Below are positions 25,907 to 35,019 of a stretch of 64,000 nt of DNA, one piece after another. The DNA lies in contig NZ_MEHT01000005.1 of NCBI RefSeq assembly GCF_001870675.1, positions 1-64,000 on the forward strand, written 5' to 3'. Made by a program: the position numbers and the translations under genes. Numbering within the stretch: position 1 is the first letter of the stretch; each line of letters begins with the position of its first letter. This DNA comes from Roseinatronobacter thiooxidans. GTDB taxonomy: Bacteria > Pseudomonadota > Alphaproteobacteria > Rhodobacterales > Rhodobacteraceae. The notes under the pieces are model-generated. The model saw nothing but the letters and a program-made list of their open reading frames with translations, was not told the DNA's origin and ran no database searches.

Positions 25907-28194
25907 ATCTTGTGCTCCCTCGTCGAGATGACCAGCCGCAAAGCGACAACAGCAGAAATGATTGCCAGACCAAGCATCAGAATTGTGTAGAAAATAGGGC
26001 GGGCAGAGACGATATTGCCCATTGCGGCGCGAAAATTCTCGCGCGACCATGGTTCAAGCAGGGCGGGTCTGCGGTCAGGGGCAAGCCAGCTTTCCCAGTT
26101 TCCGTCGCGGGTCAGGACAGTGACCTGTCCGCGCGGCCCCCCGCCATTGACGCGCGCGCGCGCCACAGCATGCGCAATGGCATGCATGTCACTGTCTGGC
26201 CCGCGCAGCATCCAGATTTCATCGGGGCGGGTTGCGTCAAGCTGGAACAAGACCGCCTGCCCGCGCTGTTCGGCCAGCCAGCGGTTCAACTGGTCACCGC
26301 TGCTTGGAAACACCCGCTCGAACATCCATCTGCCGCGCTCCATAACGGCATCCCAGCCCGCGCTGAACGCCAACGACATGCTGCGCTGCTCGACCCGGCG
26401 CTGAAGGAAAGGGTCATCCAGCCGGTCCATGCCGGGCTGGGGCACCAGCGCATCTGTTGGGGGCGGCAGCAAAACCGCATCTTCCAGCAAGCGGCGGTCT
26501 GCGGCGTAATGCCCTGTCGGGATCGAGCCGAGATCGTCCAGCGAAATCAGATGCAATATCGAGGGGCGGATCGCGGCGCGCGTACGCGCCAGCGCGGCCT
26601 TGAGGGTAAGAATATCCATCTGCGAATAGGCGCGCCCGCTCATGTCATTCAGGCGCAGGCTGTCGGGGGAGAGCGCGGCAAAGGCAAGGTCCATATCAGG
26701 GATAGACATAGACGGGCTATAGGGCACATGCAGGGTCGAGCTGTCAGAGATGTGCAACACGGGCGCATCATTCGCAGCGCAAGGCAGGGTGGGCGGATCG
26801 CCCGGAACAAACAGCTCGAACCCCAGAACATTTGTTCCCGGATGCATCAGCCGTGCTTCGAAATCTATGGGAAAGCGCGTAATCGGCGCCCCGCCTTCGC
26901 CGCGCAAGGGCAACAGGCGTACCGTTGTCCCGTTGATCTGCAACAGCAGCATAGACCCTGCGGGCAGATTGGTTGCATAGGCGTAATCAAGATATATCCG
27001 CGCCTTGGCCGCAGTCAGAACCAGCCAGTCATCAGGCAGGCGGAATGCGTGATTGCGCAGGGCATAGCGTTGCGAGAAGTTTTCGCTTTCAACGCCGAAA
27101 CTGGAAAATGGAACATCCATTTCAGGCAAAATCAGCGGCGGGCGCTTGTCGTGGTCCTGTACCGAGACGGCGTTGATGCCTGACAACAGTTGCTGCGGGT
27201 CGGTGGCCTGCGCCACTTCCAGCACCATGACCACAGCGCCATCCCCTGCGATTACAAACCTGACACGGCTTTCTGCCGCCGGAAGTATGGTTATGCGCGC
27301 ATGCTCGCGCGTGTCCGCTTGCGTGGTCCAGTAGCTGGTGAAATCGAAAACCAATGGCATGCCAGCCAGTGCCTGATTGAACGTCCCAACCAGAAAATCA
27401 CGCCAGATCGCAGCCTCGCTGCCCAGCGCGTCTAGCCCGCGGATTGAAACTGCCCGACCGCCAGATGACTGGGCCGCAAGCGCCATCATGAACCCGTCAA
27501 GCCCCGTCAGCCTGCCACTGTCAGAGGTGTTGCGGATCACAAGGCCACTGCGTGACAGATCGATATCGGTCCACAGATCATAAGACGCCTCTGGCCCGCA
27601 AAATATCCGGTGTTGCTGGCGCAACTCGATCTGCACTTGGTTGCGGCCTGTGCGCAAGACACCCGCAGGAACAAGAAAATCATCTATGCCGACCTGCTCG
27701 ATATGGGTCAGATTACGGGTGCCCAATTCCTGCCCGTTCACGCTGACGCGCATGCGCGAGCGTTCGGGCAGGTTGTTTATTCCTGCGATGGTTGCGATCT
27801 GCACCACCTCTTCGGTGTCATTCGCAAGGGCGTAGACATCGAAATTCACCCATTCCCGCTCGCCGGTGATGCGCGCGGTCCCGTTTTGGACGGGATAATG
27901 CAGATCGGTCAAGCGCAGGGCAGATACCCAGCTTTCATCGGGGCGGCGCAGCACGTCTTCATCTGCGCCCGCATGGCGGCGTGCGGGGTCCGCTCTGACG
28001 CTGATATCGGGCATGCCCTGCCCCTGCGACAGTCCAAGCCCCTCGATCTGCGGCATGACGATCAGCCCCCCGTCGTCGCTTTGTGCCAGCAGCGGAGACA
28101 CACCCAACCCATAGGCAAGCAAAAGCGCCGGAACCACCCGCGCAACATGGCGGATGGCGGGTATCACACGGGGGTGCTGTGCGGGGGCGGTCAT
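25903..28194 (-). CDS. bcsB: Cellulose synthase regulatory/periplasmic subunit BcsB
   Basis: BcsB is the large periplasmic partner that holds BcsA by a C-terminal membrane helix and guides the emerging glucan. The 763-residue protein has a signal sequence (about 15-38), alternating carbohydrate-binding-like and flavodoxin-like domains, and a final membrane helix (about 735-757) ending in a basic tail. Length matches the Rhodobacter sphaeroides protein whose structure with BcsA is known. It overlaps bcsA by 4 nt upstream and bcsZ by 4 nt downstream, so the operon is tightly coupled. Confidence 0.95.
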   Translation of the reverse strand: MTAPAQHPRVIPAIRHVARVVPALLLAYGLGVSPLLAQSDDGGLIVMPQIEGLGLSQGQGMPDISVRADPARRHAGADEDVLRRPDESWVSALRLTDLHYPVQNGTARITGEREWVNFDVYALANDTEEVVQIATIAGINNLPERSRMRVSVNGQELGTRNLTHIEQVGIDDFLVPAGVLRTGRNQVQIELRQQHRIFCGPEASYDLWTDIDLSRSGLVIRNTSDSGRLTGLDGFMMALAAQSSGGRAVSIRGLDALGSEAAIWRDFLVGTFNQALAGMPLVFDFTSYWTTQADTREHARITILPAAESRVRFVIAGDGAVVMVLEVAQATDPQQLLSGINAVSVQDHDKRPPLILPEMDVPFSSFGVESENFSQRYALRNHAFRLPDDWLVLTAAKARIYLDYAYATNLPAGSMLLLQINGTTVRLLPLRGEGGAPITRFPIDFEARLMHPGTNVLGFELFVPGDPPTLPCAANDAPVLHISDSSTLHVPYSPSMSIPDMDLAFAALSPDSLRLNDMSGRAYSQMDILTLKAALARTRAAIRPSILHLISLDDLGSIPTGHYAADRRLLEDAVLLPPPTDALVPQPGMDRLDDPFLQRRVEQRSMSLAFSAGWDAVMERGRWMFERVFPSSGDQLNRWLAEQRGQAVLFQLDATRPDEIWMLRGPDSDMHAIAHAVARARVNGGGPRGQVTVLTRDGNWESWLAPDRRPALLEPWSRENFRAAMGNIVSARPIFYTILMLGLAIISAVVALRLVISTREHKI

Positions 28195-30623
28195 GGTTGC
28201 TGCTCCAGCCCGCGCGCAAGGGTTTGCATATGCCTGTACCCGACACTGCCGCCCGGCATGACAGCCTGCCCCCTGACGCCGGTTTCAGGGTCAAAGCCGG
28301 GATTCGTGATTTCAGGGTCAAATGCCTCGCCAAAAGCCAGCATATGCGCCGGTTGCGCCGCCTCGATCTCGCCCAGTCGGGCGCGTTCCATCGCAGCACG
28401 CCGCCGCGCCGGTTCTGCAACAAGTGCGCTCATCGTGTGATATACGGAAGAAAATGCCAGAGTGACGATATAACCCATCCCTTTCAGCAAGGGCATCGGC
28501 TTGTTTTTGCTGGCGCGTATTGCCTCCCACACGGCACTGTCACCGAAAATCAGATGGGCAATCGTTTCGCGCACAAACATGGGCTGCTCGGGGTCATAGC
28601 GCACGCCCAGAACAAGGCCAGAATTGGTGCGCTCTACATTCTTGACCTGCACCCGAATCGCATTCTCCAGATGTGGGGATTTCGGAAATTCCGGCGTGAA
28701 ATACATGACATAGCCCGGCTTGATTGCCGCCATTTCGCCCAGATCGGTATCTGGCCCCGCAACAAGCCTGATCCCGGCCCCGCTGGTCGAGGAATCGACC
28801 ACTGTGGCTGCGGCAAAGCTGAATTTTCCATCGCGGCCAAAGGCCGCCACCGCAGGGGCGTGCATCTCAACCCTTGGCACGCCGCGACGCTGCTGGCGCT
28901 CGGCAATGGCGCGCAACGATGCGGACAGGATCACGAAATTGAAAATCGCCCAGCCCCCGACAATCGACAGGATGTTGTGATCCCCCGGAAACAGAACCCA
29001 GCGCACAGCCGCCGCCAAAACGCCAAGCCCCGCAATCATCCACAGCACCAGCAAAGGCTTGAACAAGGGCGAGATGAAATCTTCTTCCAGCACTTCATCC
29101 TTGGCGGTCACGTTGAATTTGGCACCGCGTGGCTTGAACAGGGTCTTGACCACCACGCCGGACAGATAAGGGGCCTGCGCAGTCTCGTAGATTTCAGACA
29201 AAAGCGGCCATCTGACACGCGCATAAAGCGCGTTCTGCACCATGAAACTGATCGCCATATAGGCGCCCATATAGACCAGCACTTCCTGAATGGTGGCGAC
29301 AAAGATTTGCAGACCAAAGAACAGATAGGCCAACGGGGCCAGGATGAAGGTCATCCGCACCAGCGGAAACAGCCAGAACGTCATCGAGTTCAGATAGCAT
29401 AGCCGCTGCGTCAGGCTCATGCCTTTGCGGCGCAAGGGGTTTTTCAGCATCAATAGCTGCATCATCCCTGCCGCCCAGCGCCCGCGCTGCTGGATGAAAC
29501 TGACAAAGGTTTCAGGCTGCAAACCCGCAATCATGGCGTGATCGACATACAGGCTTTTCCAGCCGCGTGAATGGATTTCCAGCGCGGTTTCGGCATCTTC
29601 CGTGATTGTGTCGCCTGCGAATCCGCCCACATCATCCAACGCCGCGCGCCGAAGCACAGATGCAGAGCCACAAAAGAACGCGCCGCCCCAGCGGTCCAGC
29701 CCGCGATGGCCCAGATGGTAGAACATCTCATTCTCTGGCGGGCAGTCAGAGCGCAGGCCGATATTGCGTTCAACCGGATCGGGGTTAAGGAAGAAATGCG
29801 GTGTCTGCACCAGAAACAATTTCGGGTCTTCGACAAAATACCCGACAGTGCGCGCCAGAAAATCGCGGCTGGGCACATGGTCTGCATCAAACACCACGAC
29901 CAGATCGCCATTCAGACGCTCCAGCGCCGCCGACATGTTGCCGGCCTTGGCGTGTTCATTCTTGGGGCGGGTGGAATAGACAATGCCCAACTCGGCGCAG
30001 AGTTCCTGCAAATCGGCGCGCCGCTGGCGCGCGATGCGCGCAATCTCGGGGTCTTCGTGGTTGCAGCGCTGGTCGGTGCCGCCATCATCGCACAACACAA
30101 CAGTGCGTTTCTGGGCCGGGTAATGCATGTTCTTGGCCGCAGACAAGGTGACGGCCAGCATCTCGGTCGGTTCGTTATAGCTGGGAACCAGAATATCGAC
30201 TGTCGGCAGATTGGCCGCTGCAACCTTGGGGGGAAGCGCGCGGTTGATCGGATCGGCAGTAATGAAAGAGCTGATGAAAAACACAAAAATCGCATAGGTT
30301 TCAACAATGAACAGCGCCACTGCGATACCGAATGAGATGGGCATATCCATGGGCGGCAGGGTTTCTGTGACCCGCCAGAACCAATAACGCATGACCACTG
30401 CACTGGCGATGGCCAGCAACAAAAACCGCGCGACGATCTTGCTGGATGTGAAGGGCTTCAGCGCGGCCACCGCCAGCACAGCAAACACCCCCAAAGCCCC
30501 CTGAACCGCGGTCGAGGTGGGAACACTGGCAAGGATCGCAAGCGGCACCACCAGCGCAACCCACATCAGCACCAATGCAATCTCGGTCAGCCTAAGCTTA
30601 CGATTCGCAATTAACAAACTCAT
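28191..30623 (-). CDS. bcsA: Cellulose synthase catalytic subunit BcsA (UDP-glucose, c-di-GMP activated)
   Basis: BcsA polymerises glucose from UDP-glucose and moves the chain across the inner membrane. The 810-residue protein shows four N-terminal membrane segments, a family 2 glycosyltransferase domain with DDGGT, DADHVP (DxD), TITED and QQRGRW (QxxRW), four more membrane segments, and a PilZ domain with RRGVPR and DSSTSGAGI that should bind cyclic di-GMP. All catalytic and regulatory motifs look intact. Activity is therefore expected to depend on c-di-GMP. It lies 15 nt after bcsN and overlaps bcsB. Confidence 0.97.
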   Translation of the reverse strand: MSLLIANRKLRLTEIALVLMWVALVVPLAILASVPTSTAVQGALGVFAVLAVAALKPFTSSKIVARFLLLAIASAVVMRYWFWRVTETLPPMDMPISFGIAVALFIVETYAIFVFFISSFITADPINRALPPKVAAANLPTVDILVPSYNEPTEMLAVTLSAAKNMHYPAQKRTVVLCDDGGTDQRCNHEDPEIARIARQRRADLQELCAELGIVYSTRPKNEHAKAGNMSAALERLNGDLVVVFDADHVPSRDFLARTVGYFVEDPKLFLVQTPHFFLNPDPVERNIGLRSDCPPENEMFYHLGHRGLDRWGGAFFCGSASVLRRAALDDVGGFAGDTITEDAETALEIHSRGWKSLYVDHAMIAGLQPETFVSFIQQRGRWAAGMMQLLMLKNPLRRKGMSLTQRLCYLNSMTFWLFPLVRMTFILAPLAYLFFGLQIFVATIQEVLVYMGAYMAISFMVQNALYARVRWPLLSEIYETAQAPYLSGVVVKTLFKPRGAKFNVTAKDEVLEEDFISPLFKPLLVLWMIAGLGVLAAAVRWVLFPGDHNILSIVGGWAIFNFVILSASLRAIAERQQRRGVPRVEMHAPAVAAFGRDGKFSFAAATVVDSSTSGAGIRLVAGPDTDLGEMAAIKPGYVMYFTPEFPKSPHLENAIRVQVKNVERTNSGLVLGVRYDPEQPMFVRETIAHLIFGDSAVWEAIRASKNKPMPLLKGMGYIVTLAFSSVYHTMSALVAEPARRRAAMERARLGEIEAAQPAHMLAFGEAFDPEITNPGFDPETGVRGQAVMPGGSVGYRHMQTLARGLEQQP

Positions 30624-30638
30624 GCGGAACCCACCATT

Positions 30639-31307
30639 TTATAGCCCCGCCCGTGGCATACCAAGGCCGAACGCTGTCGGCCCAAGCGGTGCCAAGGCTT
30701 GCTCGACCGAGCCAGAGACGCAGTTGCGCATCATCATATCCAATGCCGAAGCCCCGCGCGGCAGGGCACGCCCGCCCGTATGCGCACGCCTGATGGCCAG
30801 CACACAGGTAACGTCGCCCCCCGGGCGTGCGACTGTATAGGTCATATCGCCATAGGTGTCGGAACGCGCGGTCAGCGCGCTGTCGGTAATGTTGGAAAAC
30901 GGCACAGGTGCGCCGCCAAATTGCGCCAGCACCTCTTGCAAAACCAGACGCGTGTTATTTGCGCTGCGGCCCGATTGCGCGCGCAGCAAAATGGTGTTTT
31001 CCCCTGACAGCGCGGTTGCGTTTGGCAAGGTGACGCGCTGCTCGGTTGCGCTGCCCAAGTCGCGCTCCATGACGACAAGCGCATTGGGCACGTTGATATA
31101 GGCGCGCGCGGCAGGCACGACGCGATACTCGTTCAGCGCCTCTGCCAGTTCTGTCGGGCTGGCGCTGCCCCCCGGAGATGCCATCTGACAGGCGGACAAA
31201 ACCAGCATCGCCAGCACCGCCGCACAGGACGGCGCCAATTTGCGCGCAATTCCCAGAGGGAAGCATGCCAGCATAGGAAAATGGAACGATGTCTTAAATT
31301 CTTTCAT
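30639..31307 (-). CDS. Putative lipoprotein, BcsN-like cellulose biosynthesis protein
   Basis: The 222-residue protein starts the cellulose operon. A long N-terminal region leads to a lipobox LVLSACQ, so it is probably an outer- or inner-membrane lipoprotein. The rest recalls BcsN, a protein of unknown mechanism seen at the head of alphaproteobacterial cellulose operons, for instance in Agrobacterium. Two further cysteines occur near the C-terminus (DVTCVL, MRNCVS). The start is uncertain: the ATG at 31307 has only a weak GGGCAGG upstream; an internal ATG at 31274 has none. Family assignment rests on position and general resemblance. Confidence 0.65.
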   Translation of the reverse strand: MKEFKTSFHFPMLACFPLGIARKLAPSCAAVLAMLVLSACQMASPGGSASPTELAEALNEYRVVPAARAYINVPNALVVMERDLGSATEQRVTLPNATALSGENTILLRAQSGRSANNTRLVLQEVLAQFGGAPVPFSNITDSALTARSDTYGDMTYTVARPGGDVTCVLAIRRAHTGGRALPRGASALDMMMRNCVSGSVEQALAPLGPTAFGLGMPRAGL

Positions 31308-31685
31308 GACCTGCCCAAAGAGCTGCGAACCATGTTAAATCGTGCATGCGGGGAAATCGCGCATGTTGCACCCATGGTCGGCGATGGTCGGTTGACCAGC
31401 CCGATTTTTGCCTCTGCCTATGTTCTGCGCCCACTCTTTTCGGCGGGTCGCAGTGTTTTGTTACTTAAAAGCCAATTTTTACACTAAGGAGATTACATAA
31501 CTCCTTAAGATTTTACAATCTTCTTTAGTTAGCGCCCTGTCTGGGCCTGCGACGGCTTCCAGCTGCACAACCCAACCGCGATCTTTGTGAGATAGTTCAC
31601 GCCTCAGCGCTGTGCCGGGAAAGTCAAATACCCAGATATATGGGCACACCCTGCCCCAGCCACCAGATACCTGTGAAGGTGCTGT
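31308..31685. other. Intergenic region between the cellulose operon and hpf
   Basis: No gene is convincing here; one minus-strand frame of 84 codons (31479-31733) shows no recognisable features. The right part contains two adjacent AT-rich hairpins: TAAGGAG/CTCCTTA at 31485-31507 and AAGATT/AATCTT at 31507-31522. The left part presumably carries the bcsN promoter. Confidence 0.4.
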
Positions 31686-31723
31686 GGCAAAGCTCTGTTG
31701 CGCATCGGCAACAAAGCTTTGCC
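31686..31723 (-). terminator. Long hairpin directly after hpf
   Basis: GGCAAAGCT (31686-31694) pairs with AGCTTTGCC (31715-31723), and TGTTGC with GCAACA inside it after one C/A mismatch, leaving a 6-nt loop. It begins 13 nt past the minus-strand hpf stop. There is no U-tract, so it could end transcription poorly or protect the mRNA 3' end. Confidence 0.6.
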
Positions 31724-31736
31724 GGATGTCCAAAGC

Positions 31737-32054
31737 TTAGCGGCGCGCGCGCTGTTTGCCCAACTCGCTGTCCAGAATGTTGCGCATTTTGTCCACGGCC
31801 CCTGTGACGGCAGACTGAATGTTGTCTGCGGTATTGGTGGCCGTTACGGGCTGTCGCCCTTCAAGACGCGCTTCAACCATGCAGCGCTTGTCGTCGGGGC
31901 CGCTTTTATCGGCATTCTGGTCTTGCAGATGCACCTCAATCCGCGTGATCGCAGAGGACACCGCCCCCAATTTGGACTCCAGCACCCCTTCGACAAAGCG
32001 CACGACATCTTCGCGTCCTGCAATCGTATTATCTGTATTGACCTGAATCTGCAT
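31737..32054 (-). CDS. Ribosome hibernation factor, short HPF/RaiA family
   Basis: The 105-residue protein belongs to the HPF/RaiA group, which binds the 30S decoding region and silences ribosomes in stationary phase. The start MQIQVNTDN, the central VEDVVRF-like helix and the conserved block EVHLQDQN-x-KSGPDDKRC with EARLEGR fit the family. It lacks the C-terminal dimerisation domain of long HPF. I chose the ATG at 32054 with GGAAAGGAC upstream; 14 additional upstream codons are not supported. Confidence 0.85.
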   Translation of the reverse strand: MQIQVNTDNTIAGREDVVRFVEGVLESKLGAVSSAITRIEVHLQDQNADKSGPDDKRCMVEARLEGRQPVTATNTADNIQSAVTGAVDKMRNILDSELGKQRARR

Positions 32055-32125
32055 TGAAACTGTCCTTTCCTGTTGTCTCGTACAAGACTTAGGCATTCAG
32101 CGTCAGGGCTGCAATCAGTAGCCGG

Positions 32126-32608
32126 TCAGTTGCGCAGAAATTCGTGAATGACACAGCGCGGCGCGTCCTGCCGCAGTGGCAATTTGGCATTCAGCCGCCA
32201 CTGGCTGGCGTCGAAATCCGGAAAGAACGTGTCGGCATCGGGCACGTCCAGATCGACCTCGGTGATCAGCAGCCGGTCAGCAACGGGCAGAAAGGAGCGG
32301 TAAATACCTGCGCCGCCAATGGCGTAATGGCGCAGATAGCCGGCTGCGCGCGCCCCCTCTACTGCGCGGTCCAAAGGCAGGAACAAGGCGTCGGCCCCTG
32401 CATCCGCAGGGCGCGAGGTGACGACAATGTTCAACCGCCGTGGCAAGGGCCGCTTGGGCAGGCTGTCCCATGTGTTGCGCCCCATAATCACCGCGCCCCC
32501 CAAGGTTTCGCGCTGGAACGCGGCCAGATCCTCTGGGGCGTGCCATGGAATGGAGTTGTCTTTGCCTATGGCCGAATGGCGCGCGCGCGCAACGATCAGG
32601 GTCATCAT
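32126..32608 (-). CDS. folA: Dihydrofolate reductase
   Basis: FolA reduces dihydrofolate to tetrahydrofolate with NADPH. The 160-residue product has the expected blocks: IGKDNSIPWHAPEDLAAF (substrate site with Trp and the catalytic acid), MGRNTWDSLP, and GGAGIYRSFLP for cofactor binding. Length is typical. Either of two adjacent ATGs (MMTL) could start it. It follows thyA by 4 nt, the classical thymidylate-cycle pair: ThyA produces the dihydrofolate that FolA recycles. Confidence 0.96.
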   Translation of the reverse strand: MMTLIVARARHSAIGKDNSIPWHAPEDLAAFQRETLGGAVIMGRNTWDSLPKRPLPRRLNIVVTSRPADAGADALFLPLDRAVEGARAAGYLRHYAIGGAGIYRSFLPVADRLLITEVDLDVPDADTFFPDFDASQWRLNAKLPLRQDAPRCVIHEFLRN

Positions 32609-32612
32609 GGCG

Positions 32613-33392
32613 CTACACCGCGACCGGGGCTTTTATGGCGGGGTCGGGGTCATACCCCTCGATGCGGAAATCCTCATAGCGGAAATCGAAAATGCTTTCG
32701 ACATCGCGCAGGATCTGCATCTGCGGCAGCGGCTTGGGGCTGCGGGCAAGCTGGGTGCGCACCTGCTCCATATGGTTGGAATAGATATGTGCATCGCCCA
32801 TCGTATGCACGAATGTGCCCGGCACCAGCCCTGTCACCTTGGCCAGCATCATCTGCAACAGCGCGTAAGAGGCAATGTTGAACGGCACCCCAAGGAACAT
32901 ATCGGCAGAGCGCTGATAGAGTTGTAGATGCAGCTTGCCGCCCAAAACGCGCACCTGCCACAACGTATGGCAGGGCGGCAGCGCCATATTGGGCACGTCG
33001 GGCGGGTTCCACGCAGACACGATCATCCGGCGGCTGTCGGGGCTGTCGGTGATCTGGCGCACCAGTTCTGAAATCTGGTCAACCCCGCCAAAGTCGCGCC
33101 ATTGGCGGCCATAAACTGGGCCAAGATCGCCCGCCTCATCAGCCCATTCATTCCAGATCGAGACGCCGTTTTCTTGCAGATACCGGATATTGGTATCGCC
33201 TGACAGGAACCACAGCAATTCATGGATAATGGATTTCAGATGCACCCGTTTGGTGGTGACCAGCGGGAAGCCATCTGCCAGATCATAGCGCATCTGCAAG
33301 CCGAACACGGACAGGGTGCCGGTGCCGGTGCGGTCATCCGACGGCACGCCGTGATCCAGAATATGTTGCAACCCGTCCAGATACTGTTTCAT
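32613..33392 (-). CDS. thyA: Thymidylate synthase
   Basis: ThyA methylates dUMP to dTMP with methylenetetrahydrofolate. The 259-residue protein has the nucleophile C141 in [10 protein letters not shown], the phosphate-binding DRTGTGT near the N-terminus, and [18 protein letters not shown], which binds dUMP. All key residues are present and length is near that of E. coli ThyA. It is the first gene of the thyA-folA unit. Confidence 0.97.
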   Translation of the reverse strand: MKQYLDGLQHILDHGVPSDDRTGTGTLSVFGLQMRYDLADGFPLVTTKRVHLKSIIHELLWFLSGDTNIRYLQENGVSIWNEWADEAGDLGPVYGRQWRDFGGVDQISELVRQITDSPDSRRMIVSAWNPPDVPNMALPPCHTLWQVRVLGGKLHLQLYQRSADMFLGVPFNIASYALLQMMLAKVTGLVPGTFVHTMGDAHIYSNHMEQVRTQLARSPKPLPQMQILRDVESIFDFRYEDFRIEGYDPDPAIKAPVAV

Positions 33393-33512
33393 TGCCCGCC
33401 ATACCTACCAGATGATGTGGGCGCAGCATATGCCGGATGGGGTTGATTCTAAAACCCCCATTGCACCGCGCCTGTGGCCTGTTATCTTTCCCATAACATA
33501 AGGAGAAGTTGC

Positions 33513-33935
33513 ATGCGCTATCTGCACACAATGGTACGGGTCAAGGATCTGGAGGCGTCAATCGCGTTCTACAAGCTTTTGGGCCTGACCGAAACGCGCC
33601 GATATGACAATGAGGGGGGCCGGTTCACACTGGTTTTCATGGCCCCGCCAGAGCAGCCGGAATGCCCGGTCGAGCTGACGTATAACTGGGATGGCGATGA
33701 CGGCCTGCCATCCGACAGCCGCCATTTCGGGCATCTGGCCTATGCGGTAGAAGATATTTACGCCAAATGCGCGCAATTGCAGGCAGCGGGCGTTACCATC
33801 AACCGCCCCCCGCGCGATGGGCGCATGGCTTTTGTCCGCTCGCCCGATAATATCTCGATCGAGTTGTTGCAGGCAGGCGACCCCCTGCCCCCGCAAGAAC
33901 CCTGGTCCAGCATGGACAGCACAGGGCATTGGTAA
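33513..33935 (+). CDS. gloA: Lactoylglutathione lyase (glyoxalase I)
   Basis: GloA converts the methylglyoxal-glutathione adduct into S-lactoylglutathione. The 140-residue protein is a single glyoxalase-fold chain with metal ligands matching E. coli GloA: H5, a Glu in VELTYN, H74 in FGHLAYAVED and a Glu in ISIELLQ. Absence of long insertions suggests the nickel/cobalt-type bacterial enzyme. The ATG at 33513 follows AGGAGAAGTTGC, a good ribosome site. It stands alone. Confidence 0.95.
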   Translation: MRYLHTMVRVKDLEASIAFYKLLGLTETRRYDNEGGRFTLVFMAPPEQPECPVELTYNWDGDDGLPSDSRHFGHLAYAVEDIYAKCAQLQAAGVTINRPPRDGRMAFVRSPDNISIELLQAGDPLPPQEPWSSMDSTGHW

Positions 33936-33991
33936 CGGCCACGCGCCGCGCTGGCCAACCGCAAGGACCAAGGCGCGCGAAAGCTATTTGA

Positions 33992-34019
33992 CACAGCGCG
34001 TCCATTCGGGCGCGCTGTG
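33992..34019 (+). terminator. Hairpin downstream of gloA
   Basis: CACAGCGCG (33992-34000) pairs exactly with CGCGCTGTG (34011-34019), extended inward by TCC/GGG around ATTC. It lies 56 bp after the gloA stop. No U-tract follows, so it is a likely but not canonical terminator. Confidence 0.55.
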
Positions 34020-34266
34020 AGTCTCTACAGCGCTTGGGATTTGATTTGTTCCTATCCCGCAACAAAACACCCAGCGCGCGCCTTTGTCCCGATTCCATAA
34101 CCAAAACCCAAGGAACTTAGGCAATTTTACGTCAATTTTTTGACGTTTTTAATGAACTGGGGATCGAATCCGTTTACCATAATTCCATCGGATCAGCTTT
34201 GCGCGGCAGTTCAGACTCTGGCTTGTCGCCCGAGATATGCGCAGCTTTGTGGGATGAAAGGACGGC
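34020..34266. other. Intergenic region upstream of the rhomboid gene, AT-rich
   Basis: No convincing gene. It holds an inverted pair GGGAT/ATCCC around 34036-34059 and, at 34129-34150, the hairpin ACGTCAA-TTTT-TTGACGT followed by TTTT. A 40-codon minus-strand frame (34174-34296) has no ribosome site. The region could host the rhomboid promoter or a small RNA. Confidence 0.4.
34129..34150 (+). terminator. Possible Rho-independent terminator (or palindromic operator)
   Basis: The 7-bp stem ACGTCAA/TTGACGT with a TTTT loop is followed by a T-run on the plus strand, the canonical form for factor-independent termination. Because gloA already has a hairpin 110 bp earlier, this could end a separate short transcript. 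The palindrome could also be a protein-binding site. Confidence 0.5.
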
Positions 34267-35013
34267 GTGCAGCTTATGAAACTCGTCTTTCGACATGATA
34301 GCCAGCGCCGCGACGACCCGAAAGACTTGCATCGGATTGATGAGAGTGTCAAAGCCGCCTTTATGGGGCCACGCAACATCACATTGCCAACACGTGTCAA
34401 CGCACCTGCCGTGATCTGGCTGGTGGGGCTGACCTGCCTTGCCGAAGTGGTTCTGACGCTGGCGGAAGCTGGCGGGTTGGGCGGGCTTGGATTGCGGCGC
34501 TGGCTGGTGCTGCATGGCGCATTCTGGAACGGCCTTCTGGGCGGATGGGAGGCGCTATATCCGTTGCAGCGCGAGTTGATGTTCGTAACCTACGCCCTGC
34601 TGCATGGCGGGTTGCTGCACCTGATCGGCAATATGGTCGCGGTTCTGGCGCTGGGTGGCATTGTTGTTGCGCGGATCGGGCAGAAGGGCTTTTTGCTGCT
34701 ATATCTGGTCACCGCCATCGGCGGGGCCGTCGGGTTTGCGCTGCTGTCCAACAGCGAAGCACCCATGGTTGGTGCGTCCGGGGCTGTGTTTGGCCTGATC
34801 GGGGCATGGAAATTCTGGGAATGGCAAATGCGCCAGCACCTGGGAAGCCCCATGCGGCCCCTGTGGCAATTCCTGTTAGGGCTGGTGGTGCTGAATGCTG
34901 TCTTGTGGCTGGCGCTGTCGGGGCTTCTGGCATGGGAAGCGCATCTGGGGGGGTTCGTCGCGGGGGTGGTATTTGCCGCGATTGTGACCCCGAACATGCG
35001 CTACCGCATATAG
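34267..35013 (+). CDS. Rhomboid-family intramembrane serine protease
   Basis: Rhomboids cleave membrane-spanning segments of other proteins. The 248-residue protein has six or seven membrane segments; the nucleophile lies in VGASGAVFG and the partner His in EAHLGGFVAG, and the HGGLLHLIGNM block carries the oxyanion-side His and Asn. The catalytic dyad is intact. The start is uncertain: a GTG at 34267 with AAAGGA upstream, an ATG at 34276 and an ATG at 34363 are all in frame, and the first 32 residues are not membrane-embedded. The gene is followed closely by convergent tpiA. Confidence 0.85.
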   Translation: MQLMKLVFRHDSQRRDDPKDLHRIDESVKAAFMGPRNITLPTRVNAPAVIWLVGLTCLAEVVLTLAEAGGLGGLGLRRWLVLHGAFWNGLLGGWEALYPLQRELMFVTYALLHGGLLHLIGNMVAVLALGGIVVARIGQKGFLLLYLVTAIGGAVGFALLSNSEAPMVGASGAVFGLIGAWKFWEWQMRQHLGSPMRPLWQFLLGLVVLNAVLWLALSGLLAWEAHLGGFVAGVVFAAIVTPNMRYRI

Positions 35014-35019
35014 CAGGGG

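Noticed and set aside
25774-27183. A 469-codon plus-strand frame across bcsZ and bcsB
   Set aside because: It is an antisense shadow produced by high GC content; the minus-strand frames encode recognisable GH8 and BcsB proteins with coupled starts.
31479-31733. An 84-codon minus-strand frame after hpf
   Set aside because: It contains the long hairpin and AT-rich stems, has no recognised motif and no good ribosome site.
34174-34296. A 40-codon minus-strand frame starting MSKDEF before the rhomboid gene
   Set aside because: No ribosome site, no recognised motif, and it overlaps the probable rhomboid leader.
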